Shown here: positions 17,051-27,593 of the stretch, one piece after another
How positions within the stretch are numbered: position 1 is the first letter of the stretch
Layout: each line of letters opens with the position of its first letter
Origin: Corynebacterium camporealensis
GTDB taxonomy: Bacteria; Actinomycetota; Actinomycetes; Mycobacteriales; Mycobacteriaceae
Reading direction: 5' to 3'
Assembly: GCF_000980815.1 (NCBI RefSeq)
Contig: NZ_CP011311.1
Span: 1,627,815 to 1,691,814 of the forward strand
DNA: 64,000 bases
The notes under the pieces: generated by a model
What the model was told of the DNA's origin: nothing
Seen by the model: the letters and a program-made list of their open reading frames with translations, nothing else
Databases searched by the model: none
Position numbers and translations under genes: made by a program

Positions 17051-18364
17051 TTAACGCATGAAGGAGGGCACGTCGAGGTCGTCGTCGCCGTCGCCATCGC
17101 GACGATCAGAAGGACGGGACAGGCGGTAATCGTCGTTGCGCTCCTCGCGCTGGAAGCGGTCAGAGTTGGTGAACAGGCCGCCACCGGAGTTCTCGCCAGC
17201 GCGGTGCTCATCGCGGTAGGAGTGGCGCGGGGTGTAGTCTTCCTCGCGCTCTGGCTGACGCTGCTGCTCCTGCTGGACTGGCTGTGCCGGTGCCGGAGTC
17301 GGGGTGGACGGCTCGCGGTCGCGGTTGTCGAACAGGGAGCCTGGCTTACGCTCTTCCTGCTGCTGCGCCTGCTGCTGGCCCTGGTTGCCGCCCTGCTGCT
17401 GACCGTTGGTCATGTTTGCCTGCGGGTCGAAGCCGGTAGCAATGATGGTCACGCGGACCTCATCACCCAGGGTGTCGTCGATGATGGTGCCGAAGATGAT
17501 GTTGGCGTCTTCGTCAGCGCGCTCCTCGACCATGGAGGCAGCGGCGTTGACCTCGTGCAGCCCCAGGTCGGAGCCACCAGCGATAGACAGCAGCACGCCC
17601 TTGGCTCCTTCCATGCTGGATTCGAGCAGCGGGGAGTTAATAGCCTGCTCGGCAGCAGCCAGGGCGCGGTTATCGCCCCGGGAGAAGCCAATGCCCATCA
17701 GTGCAGAACCAGCGTCTGCCATGACGGAGCGAACGTCAGCAAAGTCGACGTTGATCATGCCCGGGATGGTGATCAGGTTGGTAATACCCTGAACACCGTT
17801 GTGGAGGATTTCATCGGCTGCGCGGAAAGCTTCAACGATGGACAGTTCCTCGCCACCGAGCTGCATCAGGCGGTCGTTCGGAATGACGATGAGGGTATCG
17901 CAGACCTCACGCAGTTCCTCGATACCGGCCATAGCCTGGCGGGTACGACGTGCGCCCTCAAACTTGAACGGACGGGTAACAACACCGACGGTCAGTGCAC
18001 CCATCTTCTTGGCGATGGATGCGACCACCGGAGCCGCACCAGTACCGGTGCCGCCGCCCTCGCCAGCGGTCACGAAGACCATGTCGGCACCCTGCAGTGC
18101 ATCTTCGATTTCAGTCTTGTTGTCTTCTGCGGAGGCCTTGCCGACCTCCGGGTTGGCGCCGGCACCCAGACCACGGGTGGCGTCGCGACCAATCTCCAGC
18201 TTGGTGTCAGCATCGGAGAAAATCAGCGCCTGGGAGTCAGTGTTGATAGCGACGAACTGAACGCCCTTCAGGCCCTCTTCGATCATGCGGTTAACGGCGT
18301 TGACGCCGCCACCGCCGACGCCCACGACCTTGATGTCCGCGAGATTGTTGCTAGTAGAAATCAT
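17051..18364 (-). CDS. ftsZ: Cell division GTPase FtsZ
   Basis: The tubulin-like GTPase forming the Z ring, 437 residues. The T-loop GGGTGTG is at 103-109, the T7 synergy loop follows (NVDFADVR), and the C-terminal tip DLDVPSFMR is the SepF/FtsW-binding peptide. Between them is a long, low-complexity linker rich in Gln, Arg and Glu. I place the start at the ATG at 18364: it aligns with the N-terminus of C. glutamicum FtsZ and has AGGTGA upstream; the frame also extends to a GTG at 18379 (five more codons). The 260 bases upstream to ftsQ hold promoter-like sequences, so ftsZ is probably transcribed on its own as well as from the cluster. Confidence 0.97.
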   Translation of the reverse strand: MISTSNNLADIKVVGVGGGGVNAVNRMIEEGLKGVQFVAINTDSQALIFSDADTKLEIGRDATRGLGAGANPEVGKASAEDNKTEIEDALQGADMVFVTAGEGGGTGTGAAPVVASIAKKMGALTVGVVTRPFKFEGARRTRQAMAGIEELREVCDTLIVIPNDRLMQLGGEELSIVEAFRAADEILHNGVQGITNLITIPGMINVDFADVRSVMADAGSALMGIGFSRGDNRALAAAEQAINSPLLESSMEGAKGVLLSIAGGSDLGLHEVNAAASMVEERADEDANIIFGTIIDDTLGDEVRVTIIATGFDPQANMTNGQQQGGNQGQQQAQQQEERKPGSLFDNRDREPSTPTPAPAQPVQQEQQRQPEREEDYTPRHSYRDEHRAGENSGGGLFTNSDRFQREERNDDYRLSRPSDRRDGDGDDDLDVPSFMR

Positions 18365-18624
18365 GTGAGGGTGACTCACCTTTCGCTAAAGATTTGGGAT
18401 GTGCGTAAACGAGGATTTTGCTTGCCACTGTACGCGGCAAGCCGTTGCCTTCTATCTTGAATGACCAACTTGTAATTTTAGCGTTCATTTCGCCGCGTGT
18501 CGGTACCCTCAAGTTCTACTTTAGGGTTACTGACGTGGGCTTTTGCAAGTCACAACCACCCCACCGGCCCCAGTGTTCCCGCCATGTTTCAGCGGTGTTC
18601 CCGCGGCTTGTGCCGTGGTCAAAA

Positions 18625-19293
18625 TTACCGCGAAGTCACCAGGTCTGGGTTGCTGATATTCCAGTGCTGGCCTTCCATTTTCAGCACCGTTTCGAAGGCC
18701 AATGCTTTGTTCTCATTGTCCTCATTGGAACTTCCCCAAAAGACCGTGCGGTCATCGTTGAGATGGAAGTTCAACGCGTCTTTGCCCTCGACTTCGAGCT
18801 CGCGGACTTGGGCACGAATCTCCGGCGGCAACGCAGCCACGGCTTCGACGGCATCGGCCATTTCTTCCGAACCAGATTCCAGATCACCAGTCAGCTCCAC
18901 CGAGTCTTCTGGCGGAGTGTCAATGACGAACTCATTGCCGGAAGCATCGATGAGGTGATCACCATCGCGGTCCTTACGGAAGGCCACTGCTTCGCGCTCC
19001 TGCAGCTCCACCACGAGAGTGTTGGGCAGCGAACGCGACACCGTTGCCGAGGCCACCCACGGGTGCTGCGCTACCCCAGTGGCGGCGTCATGCACATCGA
19101 CGCGCACGAGGTTGCTCTCCAGCTCCACGCCGGTCATCTCTTCGACTTCTTCGACCGCCAAGTGCTGGTTACCGCGTACGTCGAACTGGTTGACCTTAAA
19201 GACAGGCGTTGCCCACACCACGGCCACAGCAACGACTGCGATACCGAGGATGACACCGATGATGGAGATCCATAGCTTCTTCGACCCTGGCAC
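18625..19293 (-). CDS. ftsQ: Cell division protein FtsQ
   Basis: A 222-residue bitopic divisome protein: a short cytoplasmic tail, one transmembrane helix (about 8-28), then an extracellular POTRA domain (VFKVNQFDVRGNQHLAVEEVEEMTGV) and the beta domain ending near residue 215. FtsQ bridges FtsL/FtsB-type proteins and the septal synthase. The start is a GTG 5 bases after the murC stop, with AAGGG from the end of murC serving as ribosome site, so translation is coupled. It is shorter than proteobacterial FtsQ, in line with corynebacterial homologues. Confidence 0.92.
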   Translation of the reverse strand: MPGSKKLWISIIGVILGIAVVAVAVVWATPVFKVNQFDVRGNQHLAVEEVEEMTGVELESNLVRVDVHDAATGVAQHPWVASATVSRSLPNTLVVELQEREAVAFRKDRDGDHLIDASGNEFVIDTPPEDSVELTGDLESGSEEMADAVEAVAALPPEIRAQVRELEVEGKDALNFHLNDDRTVFWGSSNEDNENKALAFETVLKMEGQHWNISNPDLVTSR

Positions 19294-19298
19294 AGTGC

Positions 19299-20756
19299 TT
19301 AAGCCCTTAGCTCGTCGAGGATTTCAGCGGCCAGCATCGTCACCGAGCCAGCGCCAATGGTCAGCACAATATCGCCGGGTTTGACCAGCTCCACGACAGT
19401 GCTTGGTGCCGCAGAGAAGTCCGGCTCAAAGCGCACTGGCATGTCCTCTGGCATCTTGTCGGTAATAATCCGCGAGGTAATGCCTTCGACTGGTTGCTCA
19501 CGAGCACCGTAGATGTCGAGGACCACGGCGGCATCGGCAAGCGAGAGCGCCTGCGCAAACTCCTTGTCGAACTCCATGGTGCGGGAGTACAGGTGCGGCT
19601 GGAAGCACGCAATCACGCGCGCACCCTTGCCCTCTGCGGCAGCCTTATCCTGTGCCGCTCGCAGCACCGCGCTGACCTCAGTTGGGTGGTGGGCGTAGTC
19701 GTCGTAGACACGCACCGCCGGACCACCGTTGATCTCCACGGCACCGCGGTACTCAAAACGACGGCGCACGCCGTTGAAATCGCTCAGGCCCGCAGCCAGT
19801 TCGTCGACATCCGCACCGCTCAAAGCACCCGCCAGCAACGCCGCCAGCGAGTTGAGCACCATGTGGTGGCCTGGGATCTGCAGCTCATAGGAAATCTCCT
19901 GCGCATCCTGCCCCGGCAGGGCCAAACGCACGCGCACCGAAGTGTTCTCCCCAGAGATTTCCTCGCCCAGTAGCTGCGCTGCGACTGGAATATCGGTGTG
20001 CTCATGGCTGCCGTAGCCCAACACCTGCACTCCGCGCTGAGCCGCCTCAGCACCAATTTCTGCAGCATGCTCATCTTCCAAGCACACCACCAGGTAACCA
20101 GTCTCCGGTGTAATGCGGTCAGCAAAATCCGCAAAGACCTTAAAGTAGGCCTCCGCACTGCCGAAGTAATCCAAGTGATCTGGCTCGGCGTTGGTCAGCA
20201 CCGCAATATCCGGGCTATAGCGCAGCAAGGACGCATCCGACTCGTCAGCTTCAGCCACAAAGGCCGGGCCGGTGCCGTGATGCGCATTCGTGCCCGCACG
20301 GTTGAGCTGGCCACCAATCGCAAAGGACGGATCCACACCGGCCTGCTGCAGGGCAGCCACCGTCATCGAAGTCGTCGAGGTCTTACCGTGAGTTCCAGCC
20401 AGCAGAATCTGCTGCTTGCCCGCCATGAGTTCAGCCAGCAGGTCCGAGCGACGAATCACCGGAATATCCTGCTCACGCGCAGCGGCCAACTCCGGGTTAT
20501 CCTGCGGAATCGCCGCAAAGGACGTCACCACGACAGTCGGTGCCTCGCCAGCCTGCTGTAGGTTCTCCGCGGCATGCCCAATCGCGATGTGCGCACCCAT
20601 GGCACGCAGGACCTCCACCGGGGTGGATTCCTTCACATCCGAGCCAGTCACCGTGCTTCCGCGCGCGACCAGAATACGCGCGAGACCCGACATGCCAGCG
20701 CCACCAATGCCCACCATGTGGACTCGGGACAGGTCATAGGATTGTGCAGCGTTCAT
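19299..20756 (-). CDS. murC: UDP-N-acetylmuramate--L-alanine ligase
   Basis: A 485-residue cytoplasmic ligase adding L-Ala to UDP-MurNAc, the first amino-acid step of peptidoglycan precursor synthesis. The UDP-binding Rossmann motif GIGGAGMSG (16-24) and the ATP P-loop [10 protein letters not shown] (120-129) are in place, with EADESDAS and the C-terminal domain ([10 protein letters not shown]) intact. Its ATG directly abuts the murG stop, with no gap, so murG and murC are co-translated. Confidence 0.96.
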   Translation of the reverse strand: MNAAQSYDLSRVHMVGIGGAGMSGLARILVARGSTVTGSDVKESTPVEVLRAMGAHIAIGHAAENLQQAGEAPTVVVTSFAAIPQDNPELAAAREQDIPVIRRSDLLAELMAGKQQILLAGTHGKTSTTSMTVAALQQAGVDPSFAIGGQLNRAGTNAHHGTGPAFVAEADESDASLLRYSPDIAVLTNAEPDHLDYFGSAEAYFKVFADFADRITPETGYLVVCLEDEHAAEIGAEAAQRGVQVLGYGSHEHTDIPVAAQLLGEEISGENTSVRVRLALPGQDAQEISYELQIPGHHMVLNSLAALLAGALSGADVDELAAGLSDFNGVRRRFEYRGAVEINGGPAVRVYDDYAHHPTEVSAVLRAAQDKAAAEGKGARVIACFQPHLYSRTMEFDKEFAQALSLADAAVVLDIYGAREQPVEGITSRIITDKMPEDMPVRFEPDFSAAPSTVVELVKPGDIVLTIGAGSVTMLAAEILDELRA

Positions 20757-21839
20757 TTACTTCTCCTCTGCCTCTTTAATGCGCTTTGCGATGCGGTCTG
20801 CCAAACGCTCGGCCACATCACCAGCCGGGCTATGCTGCGCGGCAATGCTCATATCTTGGTAACGCTCAGTATTGCCCAGAATGCCGTCGACTTCGTCCAG
20901 CAGACGCTGGGAATCAAAATCACCGTCGGCTACCTGCACGGCCGCGCCATGCTTGACCACTTCCCGGGAGTTCAGCGCCTGCTCACCGTTGCCATGCGGC
21001 AGCGGCACATAAATCGCCGGCACGCCCGCGGCACTGACTTCTGCCACGGTCATCGCACCCGAACGGCAAATCACCAAGTCAGCGACCGCCAGCGCCGATG
21101 CCATGTCATCAATGTATGGCAGCGGCACGTAGTGCTCGTGGGCTTCCGGGGCAGCATTCTTCTTACCGTAGGCATGCAGTACCTGGTATTTTTCGCAGAG
21201 CTTATCGATGCCCCCAGCAACCGCCGCATTAATACTTGCCGCACCCTGGGATCCACCAGTGACCAAAATGGTCGGGCGGTCACCCAGTCCCCACTTTTCC
21301 TTGGCCTTGGCCGCTACGGTTCCATCCGGGTCTTCACCCAAACCGGGACGCACCGGAATACCCACGACGTCGCCGGGCATACCGGAATCCTGCTGGGCAT
21401 TCAGACCAATACCGCCCATGCGCACGCCCAACTTGTTGGCCATGCCAGCCAGCGCGTTGGTTTCCAGTACGTAATAAGGCACTCCCAGCGAGCGGGCTGC
21501 CAAGTATGCAGAGGCTGCCACATAGCCACCGGTACCGAAGACGACATCGGCCTTGGCCTCCTTGATGACCTTGCGGCTCTCGCGCACCGACTTCAAGATG
21601 CGAAAAGGCAGCTTAAACAAATCCAGATTAATCTTGCGCGGTACTGGAACCGGAGTAATAAGTTTCAGCTCCACCCCGCGGGCCGGGATGATATCGCTTT
21701 CTAAGCCCTTCGGGGTGCCTAGGGCGATGACCTGCGCAGCATGACGATTGCGCAGTGCCTCGCCTACTGCGAGTGCGGGTTCAATATGTCCGGCGGTGCC
21801 GCCACCTGCGATGACGACAGAAATGGGGGTCGAATTCAT
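20757..21839 (-). CDS. murG: UDP-GlcNAc:lipid I N-acetylglucosaminyltransferase
   Basis: A 360-residue peripheral membrane GT28 enzyme converting lipid I to lipid II. The N-terminal glycine-rich loop GGGTAGHIEPALA (12-24) and the donor-binding region of the C-terminal domain (TGGSQGAASIN, then RSGAMTVAEVSAAGVPAI) are conserved. Length is typical. It lies between ftsW (31 bases upstream) and murC (abutting downstream), so flippase or polymerase, lipid II synthase and first ligase are co-expressed. Confidence 0.96.
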   Translation of the reverse strand: MNSTPISVVIAGGGTAGHIEPALAVGEALRNRHAAQVIALGTPKGLESDIIPARGVELKLITPVPVPRKINLDLFKLPFRILKSVRESRKVIKEAKADVVFGTGGYVAASAYLAARSLGVPYYVLETNALAGMANKLGVRMGGIGLNAQQDSGMPGDVVGIPVRPGLGEDPDGTVAAKAKEKWGLGDRPTILVTGGSQGAASINAAVAGGIDKLCEKYQVLHAYGKKNAAPEAHEHYVPLPYIDDMASALAVADLVICRSGAMTVAEVSAAGVPAIYVPLPHGNGEQALNSREVVKHGAAVQVADGDFDSQRLLDEVDGILGNTERYQDMSIAAQHSPAGDVAERLADRIAKRIKEAEEK

Positions 21840-21870
21840 GCACTACAGGCTACCAGCGCAACCGCTGTAG

Positions 21871-23460
21871 CTAGCGCTCGCCGCGCCTGCGCTGCGAACG
21901 CGCTGCACCCGATCCGCTACGGCCTCCCGCACGGTAATCCGGACGCGGTGCACGACGTGGTCCACCCGCGCGTCGCGAAGGGTCTCGGCTTTCCCCGCGT
22001 CCAGCACCAGCTGCAGAGCTACGCCTCGACGACGTGCGCTCTCCCCTACTTTCGGTGGCCGCGTTTCGTTCGGTTACCGGTCGTCGACCGGTAACCGGCT
22101 GGCCGAAGCGTCGCTCGCGGTCGTAGCCGCGGTTCTGGCCGCTGCGGGTGGCGGTACGTGCGCCGGCTGGGGCGGAGTGCTTGCCGGTCTGCTTTGGTGC
22201 GGCGGTGGCAGTCGGCTCGCCGATGCCCAGGATGCGGTCCATGAACGGGCGGCCGTAGTTCTGCATGGCGGAGATGTTTTCTGGTTCGTGGCGGGCGACG
22301 TTACACAGGATACCCATCGAGGCAATCGTGATAATCGCTGCGGTACCACCGGCGGAAATCATCGGCAGCTGAATACCAGTCACCGGCAGCAGGCCGACGA
22401 CGTAGCCGATGTTGAAGAAGGCCTGGGTGACAACACCAAAGGACAGGGTGGCAGCCAGCAGGGCCTGGAATTGGTTCTGGGCGTTGCGTGCGGTACGCAG
22501 ACCGAAGTAGCCGAGCGCTGCGAACAGCAGGATGACCAATGCGCCGCCCCACAGGCCGAGCTCCTCACCGACGATGGCGAAGACGAAGTCGTTTTTCGCC
22601 TCCGGCAGGTAGAACCACTTCGCACGCGACTGGCCGAGACCAACGCCGGTGGCGCCGCCATCGGCAAGCGATAAGAAGCCCTGGTAGGCCTGGAAGCCGG
22701 TGCCCTGGGTGTCTTCGATGTTGCCGCGCAGGGCATCAAAGTAGGTGTGGAAGCGGTGCGAACGGAAGCCGCCGCCAACAAAGACTGCGACCAGGCCGAG
22801 TGCCGCCAAGACCGCAACGACTGCTGGCACGCGCCAGTTCACGCCCGCGAAAATCAAGGTGATGACCACAACCAGTGCGAACGACATCGCCATGCCCAAG
22901 TCGCCCTGAGCGACGATGAGCAGGAACATCGCACCCGCGACCAGCGAGTACATCATGAACGGATCGCTAATCCGGAAAGACTTGTGCTGCTTATCCGCCA
23001 GCGCCGTCGCACCGTACAAACCCACGGACACGCGGGCGAGCTCTGATGGCTGAATTGACAGCGGGCCAATGAGGATCCAGGACTGCGAGCCGACCTCATC
23101 GCGACCCGCACCGATGCCTGGAATCAGCACCAAAATCAGCAAGATCACTGATGCCAACAGCAACCACGGCACAAGTTTGCGCAGCGAGTGCGGCGAAATC
23201 TTGAGCATCACCCAGAACAGGAACAAACCTGCGCCGACCATGATGCACTGGCGGATGGCTTCCTGCCATACGCCACCGGTTTCAGTCAGCGAGGTCGCCA
23301 TGGACGCCGAAAACGCCATGACCACGCCGATACCAATCAGCGAGAAAATAATCGTGCGCAGGGCAAAGTAATCCAGTCCCGCGATACCCCGAATGGTCTT
23401 GAGGTTTTCGCGCACGCTGGAGTTCTTCTTCTTATCTGAAGAGGGCTTAGTCGCAGTCAT
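21871..23460 (-). CDS. ftsW: Septal peptidoglycan glycosyltransferase FtsW
   Basis: A SEDS-family integral membrane protein of 529 residues with about ten helices between residues 30 and 400, including the SEDS blocks LGMAMSFALV, EDTQGTGFQAYQG, AKNDFVFAIVGEELGLWGG and GIQLPMISAGGTA. It polymerises lipid II at the septum together with FtsI. After the last helix comes a long, unstructured tail of about 115 residues (from around 415) that is very rich in Arg, Gly, Ser and Ala. Long tails are known in actinobacterial FtsW, where they bind FtsZ or FtsI, but this one is strikingly basic. Confidence 0.95.
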   Translation of the reverse strand: MTATKPSSDKKKNSSVRENLKTIRGIAGLDYFALRTIIFSLIGIGVVMAFSASMATSLTETGGVWQEAIRQCIMVGAGLFLFWVMLKISPHSLRKLVPWLLLASVILLILVLIPGIGAGRDEVGSQSWILIGPLSIQPSELARVSVGLYGATALADKQHKSFRISDPFMMYSLVAGAMFLLIVAQGDLGMAMSFALVVVITLIFAGVNWRVPAVVAVLAALGLVAVFVGGGFRSHRFHTYFDALRGNIEDTQGTGFQAYQGFLSLADGGATGVGLGQSRAKWFYLPEAKNDFVFAIVGEELGLWGGALVILLFAALGYFGLRTARNAQNQFQALLAATLSFGVVTQAFFNIGYVVGLLPVTGIQLPMISAGGTAAIITIASMGILCNVARHEPENISAMQNYGRPFMDRILGIGEPTATAAPKQTGKHSAPAGARTATRSGQNRGYDRERRFGQPVTGRRPVTERNAATESRGERTSSRRSSAAGAGRGESRDPSRRAGGPRRAPRPDYRAGGRSGSGAARSQRRRGER

Positions 23461-23470
23461 GTGTTACTCC

Positions 23471-24910
23471 TCAGCGCACTTGCACGTTCTTAGCAGCCGC
23501 AGCGAACATGTCGCCACGCTGTGCCATTCCGGTATACATATCCAACGATGCCGCAGCCGGGGCCAAAAGCACGGTATCGCCAGCCACGGCGTGTTGCACC
23601 GCCGCAGCCACAGCCGCATCCATCGCTTCCTGCGGGTCAGTGCTATCAATCACCGTGACAGGAACATGCGGGGCGTGCTGGGCAAGGGCATCGGCAAGCA
23701 GCTGCCTATCGATGCCCAACAGCACCACCGCACGCAACTTCGGCGCATGGGCACGCACCAGATCGTCGACCTCCGCGCCCTTGAGCTGACCACCGGCCAC
23801 CCACACGACGCTATCGACACCGCGCAGCGCCGCATCAGCAGCATGCGGGTTCGTGGCCTTGGAATTGTCAATAAAGTCAATGCCGTTAGCGCTGTGCACC
23901 ACTGCACCGCGATGGCCCGACACCGTATAGGCCGCCAGTCCTTCAGCAATCGATTCCGGTGCCGCTCCAGCTACCAACGCAACCGTCGCCGCGGCTGCCG
24001 CATCCAGCACGCCTGCCAGCCCGACTGGCTGAATTCCTTCAGCACTAGCTAGGTCAACAGAGCCTTGCTTGCCGATGCCCTCAGCCACCAACTGGCCTTC
24101 CAAGACACCGACTTCGCCGTCCTTGGGCGCCTCGGCGCTAAAGCCATAGGTGTTTTTGGCGAGGGTTCCCTCGTCGCGGAGCTTCTGTGCAATCTCTCGG
24201 ACGTGTTCGTCGCCCAGCCCAATCACCGCATTCTCACCGGACAAAGCTTTAGCTTTGTCCGCGGCATAAGCATCAAAGCTGCCGTGCCAGTCAATGTGGT
24301 CTTCGGCCAGGTTCAGCACCGCGCCGACATCTGGAGTCAGCTCTTCCGACCAGTGCAATTGGAAGGAGGATAGTTCTGCGACCAGGATGTCGATGCGTGG
24401 GGTGGCGGACAGGGCATCGTAAAGCGAGATACCAATATTGCCCACTGCCTGGGCGCGCTTGCCGGACCGGGCCGAATCGGCGTCCATGATGGCCGCGAGC
24501 ATGCCAGTCGCCGTGGTCTTGCCGTTGGTGCCGGTGACCACCAACCAGGTACGTGGCTTACCGAAGACCTCAGCGCGGTCGAGCAGGTAGGCCAACTCGA
24601 CGTCGCCGATAACTTCGACGCCTGCGTCCTGCGCCGTAGTCAGCAACGGTGCGTCGGGGCGCCAGCCGGGCGAGGTCACAACCAGGCCCCAGTCGGCGGC
24701 CTTCTGCTGTGCCTCGGCAACCGAGATGCAGGTAGCCTTCTCCCCTGTTGCTTCGCGGACCTTGTCGAGTGCTGCCGCGTTGTCGTCGGCGACGGTGACC
24801 GGTACTCCCAGTTCTGCCAGCACGCGCGCGGCACCGAGGCCGGAGACACCTGCACCGGCGACTAGTACTGCGCCGCGGCGAAGTTGCGAGGGAAGATTCT
24901 GGGAGGTCAT
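23471..24910 (-). CDS. murD: UDP-N-acetylmuramoyl-L-alanine--D-glutamate ligase
   Basis: A 479-residue cytoplasmic ligase adding D-Glu to UDP-MurNAc-L-Ala. A Rossmann-type UDP domain starts at residue 14 (VLVAGAGVSGLGAARVL); the P-loop GTNGKTT is at 127-133, and the C-terminal domain carries FIDNSKATNPHAA. It is located 9 bases after mraY and 10 bases before ftsW. Length is within the family range (440-490). Confidence 0.96.
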   Translation of the reverse strand: MTSQNLPSQLRRGAVLVAGAGVSGLGAARVLAELGVPVTVADDNAAALDKVREATGEKATCISVAEAQQKAADWGLVVTSPGWRPDAPLLTTAQDAGVEVIGDVELAYLLDRAEVFGKPRTWLVVTGTNGKTTATGMLAAIMDADSARSGKRAQAVGNIGISLYDALSATPRIDILVAELSSFQLHWSEELTPDVGAVLNLAEDHIDWHGSFDAYAADKAKALSGENAVIGLGDEHVREIAQKLRDEGTLAKNTYGFSAEAPKDGEVGVLEGQLVAEGIGKQGSVDLASAEGIQPVGLAGVLDAAAAATVALVAGAAPESIAEGLAAYTVSGHRGAVVHSANGIDFIDNSKATNPHAADAALRGVDSVVWVAGGQLKGAEVDDLVRAHAPKLRAVVLLGIDRQLLADALAQHAPHVPVTVIDSTDPQEAMDAAVAAAVQHAVAGDTVLLAPAAASLDMYTGMAQRGDMFAAAAKNVQVR

Positions 24911-24919
24911 GACAAGTCC

Positions 24920-26029
24920 TTAAATTCCAATACCTGACTGGACGAGCCAGTCACCGTAGAAGAGTGCAACACCAGCGATAGCGGCCATGCCGGCCAGCAG
25001 CCAGAAGCGCACGACGACGGCGGTTTCTGGCCAGCCGCCATTTTCGAAGTGGTGGTGAATTGGCGCCATGCGGAAGAAGCGCTTGCCGGTGCTGCGGAAG
25101 ACGACAATCTGAATAACGACAGAGACGGTTTCCATCACGAAGATGGCACCGATGATGATCATCAGCAGCTCAGTGCGGGTCGTCACCGACAGACCGGCCA
25201 CCAGACCGCCGAGTGCGAGGGAGCCGGTATCGCCCATGAAGATTTTCGCCGGTGCGGCATTCCACCACAGGAAGCCCAGGCAGCCGCCCAGACCAGCAGC
25301 GGCCAGCACGGACAAGTCGAGCGGGTCGCGGACCTCGTAGCAGCCAGCGACGAAGTCACCCGGCTGGCAGGAGTTACGGAACTGCCAGAAGGTAATCAGG
25401 GTGTAAGCACCCATAACGAATGCGGTAGTACCTGCAGCCAGGCCATCCAGGCCGTCGGTGAGGTTGACCGCGTTCGACCAGGCGGCGATCAGCAGGTACA
25501 TGAAAATTAGGAAGATAATCGTACCGATGACCGCACCGCCGACAGCGATGTCGAAGGTCTCCAGATCACGAATAAACGACAGGTTGGTCGACGCCGGAGT
25601 CAGACCATCTTCGTCCGGGAACTGCAGCACCAGCAGAGCAAACGCCAGTGCGAGGGCCAGCTGCCCCAGCAGCTTCGCGGTCTTGTTCAGACCGAGGTTG
25701 CGTGCCTTAAACAGCTTGATGAAGTCATCGGCAAAGCCCAGACCACCCAGGCCCAGAGTCAGGCCGAGGACCAACAGGCCGGAAGCGGAAAAGCCGCCGG
25801 TGCCGGCAATGGTTCCGTAGATGCCCACCACGATGTAGGCCACCGTGATACCCAGCAGGATCGACAACCCGCCCATCGTCGGGGTACCCCGCTTACGCAG
25901 GTGCGACTTCGGACCGTCCTCGCGGATTTCCTGTCCCTTGCCCACGCTGGAGAAGTAGCGGATGAGCATCGGGGTCGTGAAGATAGCGACGAGGAAACTC
26001 ACGACTCCGGAAACAATAATCTGAGTCAC
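24920..26029 (-). CDS. mraY: Phospho-N-acetylmuramoyl-pentapeptide transferase
   Basis: A 369-residue, ten-helix membrane enzyme that transfers phospho-MurNAc-pentapeptide to undecaprenyl phosphate, making lipid I. Conserved MraY signatures are seen: [12 protein letters not shown] KRGTPTMGG near residue 47, GFADDFIK (catalytic Asp pair) near 118-125, [13 protein letters not shown], the [12 protein letters not shown] loop, and the His-rich PIHHHFE near residue 325. It lies between murF (15 bases) and murD (9 bases). Confidence 0.96.
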   Translation of the reverse strand: MTQIIVSGVVSFLVAIFTTPMLIRYFSSVGKGQEIREDGPKSHLRKRGTPTMGGLSILLGITVAYIVVGIYGTIAGTGGFSASGLLVLGLTLGLGGLGFADDFIKLFKARNLGLNKTAKLLGQLALALAFALLVLQFPDEDGLTPASTNLSFIRDLETFDIAVGGAVIGTIIFLIFMYLLIAAWSNAVNLTDGLDGLAAGTTAFVMGAYTLITFWQFRNSCQPGDFVAGCYEVRDPLDLSVLAAAGLGGCLGFLWWNAAPAKIFMGDTGSLALGGLVAGLSVTTRTELLMIIIGAIFVMETVSVVIQIVVFRSTGKRFFRMAPIHHHFENGGWPETAVVVRFWLLAGMAAIAGVALFYGDWLVQSGIGI

Positions 26030-26044
26030 TTTGCGGAGATCCTT

Positions 26045-27589
26045 CTACTTTCTAGGGTTGTGGGTTTCGGTTAATTGCTCGGCAACCTCCCAGAGGCGCT
26101 GGGCATTAGAGGCTTTCACCAGAACGACATCGCGCAGCGTGCGCTGTGCCCAGTCCTCTACCCCAGCAGGTGCGTGGCGCAGGATGTCTTCGACCTGCGC
26201 TGCAGCTTCTGCCGTGGAGTGAGCAACCGTTGTAGTTATACCCCGTGCTTGTGCTGCGTTAGCCATCGCCCGGGTATTAGCACTGTCGCCAAAAGCGATT
26301 AAGTGATCGACGTGGTACTTCGACAGCTCTGCACCGAGTTCACTATGCGCGCCCTGGGCATCAGCACCCAGTTCGCCCATTTCACCGAGCACAGCAATCG
26401 CACGCGCATCCGGACGCGCAGCACGGGTATAGGCCAGTGCTGCGATGGCTGCACGCATCGATTCCGGATTGGCATTGTACGTATCGTCAATAACCGTCAC
26501 ACCATCGCGTCGGCTGAGCACATCCATGCGGTGCTCAGAGCAATTCCGATGCCCCGACAGCGCCTGGGCAACCTGCTTGACCGACAGACCAGACTCAATC
26601 GCTGCAGCGGCTGCCGCCAGCGCATTAGAGACCTGGTGGGCGCCGAAAACCTGCAGCTGGACCGGCTCCGGGTCCGCGTGTGGGGTGTGCAGTTGGAAGG
26701 AAGCGCGGGCGACATCGTCAAGCTGGATGTTCGTCGCATAGTACTGCGCCTGCGGTGCCGGGGTCGGTGCGGCCGAGTAGTAGACCACCTTGGCCTGGGC
26801 GCGCGTGGACATCGCAGCGACGAAGGCATCGTCAGCATTAAGCACTGCCACGCCACCGTCTGCTTCCGACGGCAGCGCCTCGACGAGCTCGCCCTTGGCC
26901 TGCGCGATGTTCTCACGCGAGCCGAACTCACCTAAGTGCGCCGTACCTACGTTGAGCACCACGCCAATGCGCGGGGCGGTGATGTCAGTCAGGTGACGGA
27001 TGTGCCCAATACCGCGTGCGGACATCTCCGCGACCAGGTACTGGGTGTCTTCCGTACAGCGCAGCGCGGTATGCGGCAGACCGATTTCGTTGTTGAAAGA
27101 ACCAGCGGGTGCCACGGTCTCCCCTGCTGCGCGGAAGATGGTGGCAATCAGGTCTTTGGTCGAGGTCTTGCCGGCCGAACCGGTGACACCGACGATCTGC
27201 AGGCCGTCTTCTTCTACCAGGCGCTGGGTGACCGCCCGGGCAAGATCCGACAAAGCACCCACGACTGCGGCAGCCGAGCCGTCGCCATCGTTTGCATAAA
27301 TATCCGCGTTTGCGCCCTCGCCTTCCAGGCGGCCCTTCGGGCTGACGACAATCGCAGGAACGCCGACCGGGCGCGCAGCGAGTACCGCTACTGCGCCCTG
27401 CTCGATGGCGGTTTCCGCGAAGTCATGGCCGTCGACGCGGGCACCGGGTAATGCCACGAACAGCCCGCCGTTGCCGACCTTGCGGGAGTCAAACTCCACC
27501 CCGCCGGTGACCTGCTGCTGCGGGTCCTCGACGCTATCTAGTGTGCCGCCGGTAATACGTGCAATATCTTCTAAAGTCACAGCGATCAT
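26045..27589 (-). CDS. murF: UDP-MurNAc-tripeptide--D-Ala-D-Ala ligase
   Basis: A 514-residue ligase that adds D-Ala-D-Ala, completing the UDP-MurNAc-pentapeptide. P-loop GSAGKTST at 137-144; the N-terminal domain has VEFDSRKVGNGGLFVALPG; the central domain has YNANPESMRAA. It is separated by 4 bases from murE, so the two ligases are probably coupled. Length is somewhat above the E. coli enzyme (452), as usual for actinobacteria. Confidence 0.96.
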   Translation of the reverse strand: MIAVTLEDIARITGGTLDSVEDPQQQVTGGVEFDSRKVGNGGLFVALPGARVDGHDFAETAIEQGAVAVLAARPVGVPAIVVSPKGRLEGEGANADIYANDGDGSAAAVVGALSDLARAVTQRLVEEDGLQIVGVTGSAGKTSTKDLIATIFRAAGETVAPAGSFNNEIGLPHTALRCTEDTQYLVAEMSARGIGHIRHLTDITAPRIGVVLNVGTAHLGEFGSRENIAQAKGELVEALPSEADGGVAVLNADDAFVAAMSTRAQAKVVYYSAAPTPAPQAQYYATNIQLDDVARASFQLHTPHADPEPVQLQVFGAHQVSNALAAAAAAIESGLSVKQVAQALSGHRNCSEHRMDVLSRRDGVTVIDDTYNANPESMRAAIAALAYTRAARPDARAIAVLGEMGELGADAQGAHSELGAELSKYHVDHLIAFGDSANTRAMANAAQARGITTTVAHSTAEAAAQVEDILRHAPAGVEDWAQRTLRDVVLVKASNAQRLWEVAEQLTETHNPRK

Positions 27590-27593
27590 GTAG

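Noticed and set aside
18365..18379. Five-codon longer FtsZ from a GTG at 18379
   Set aside because: The ATG at 18364 aligns with the C. glutamicum start and has AGGTGA at a suitable distance; not fully excluded.
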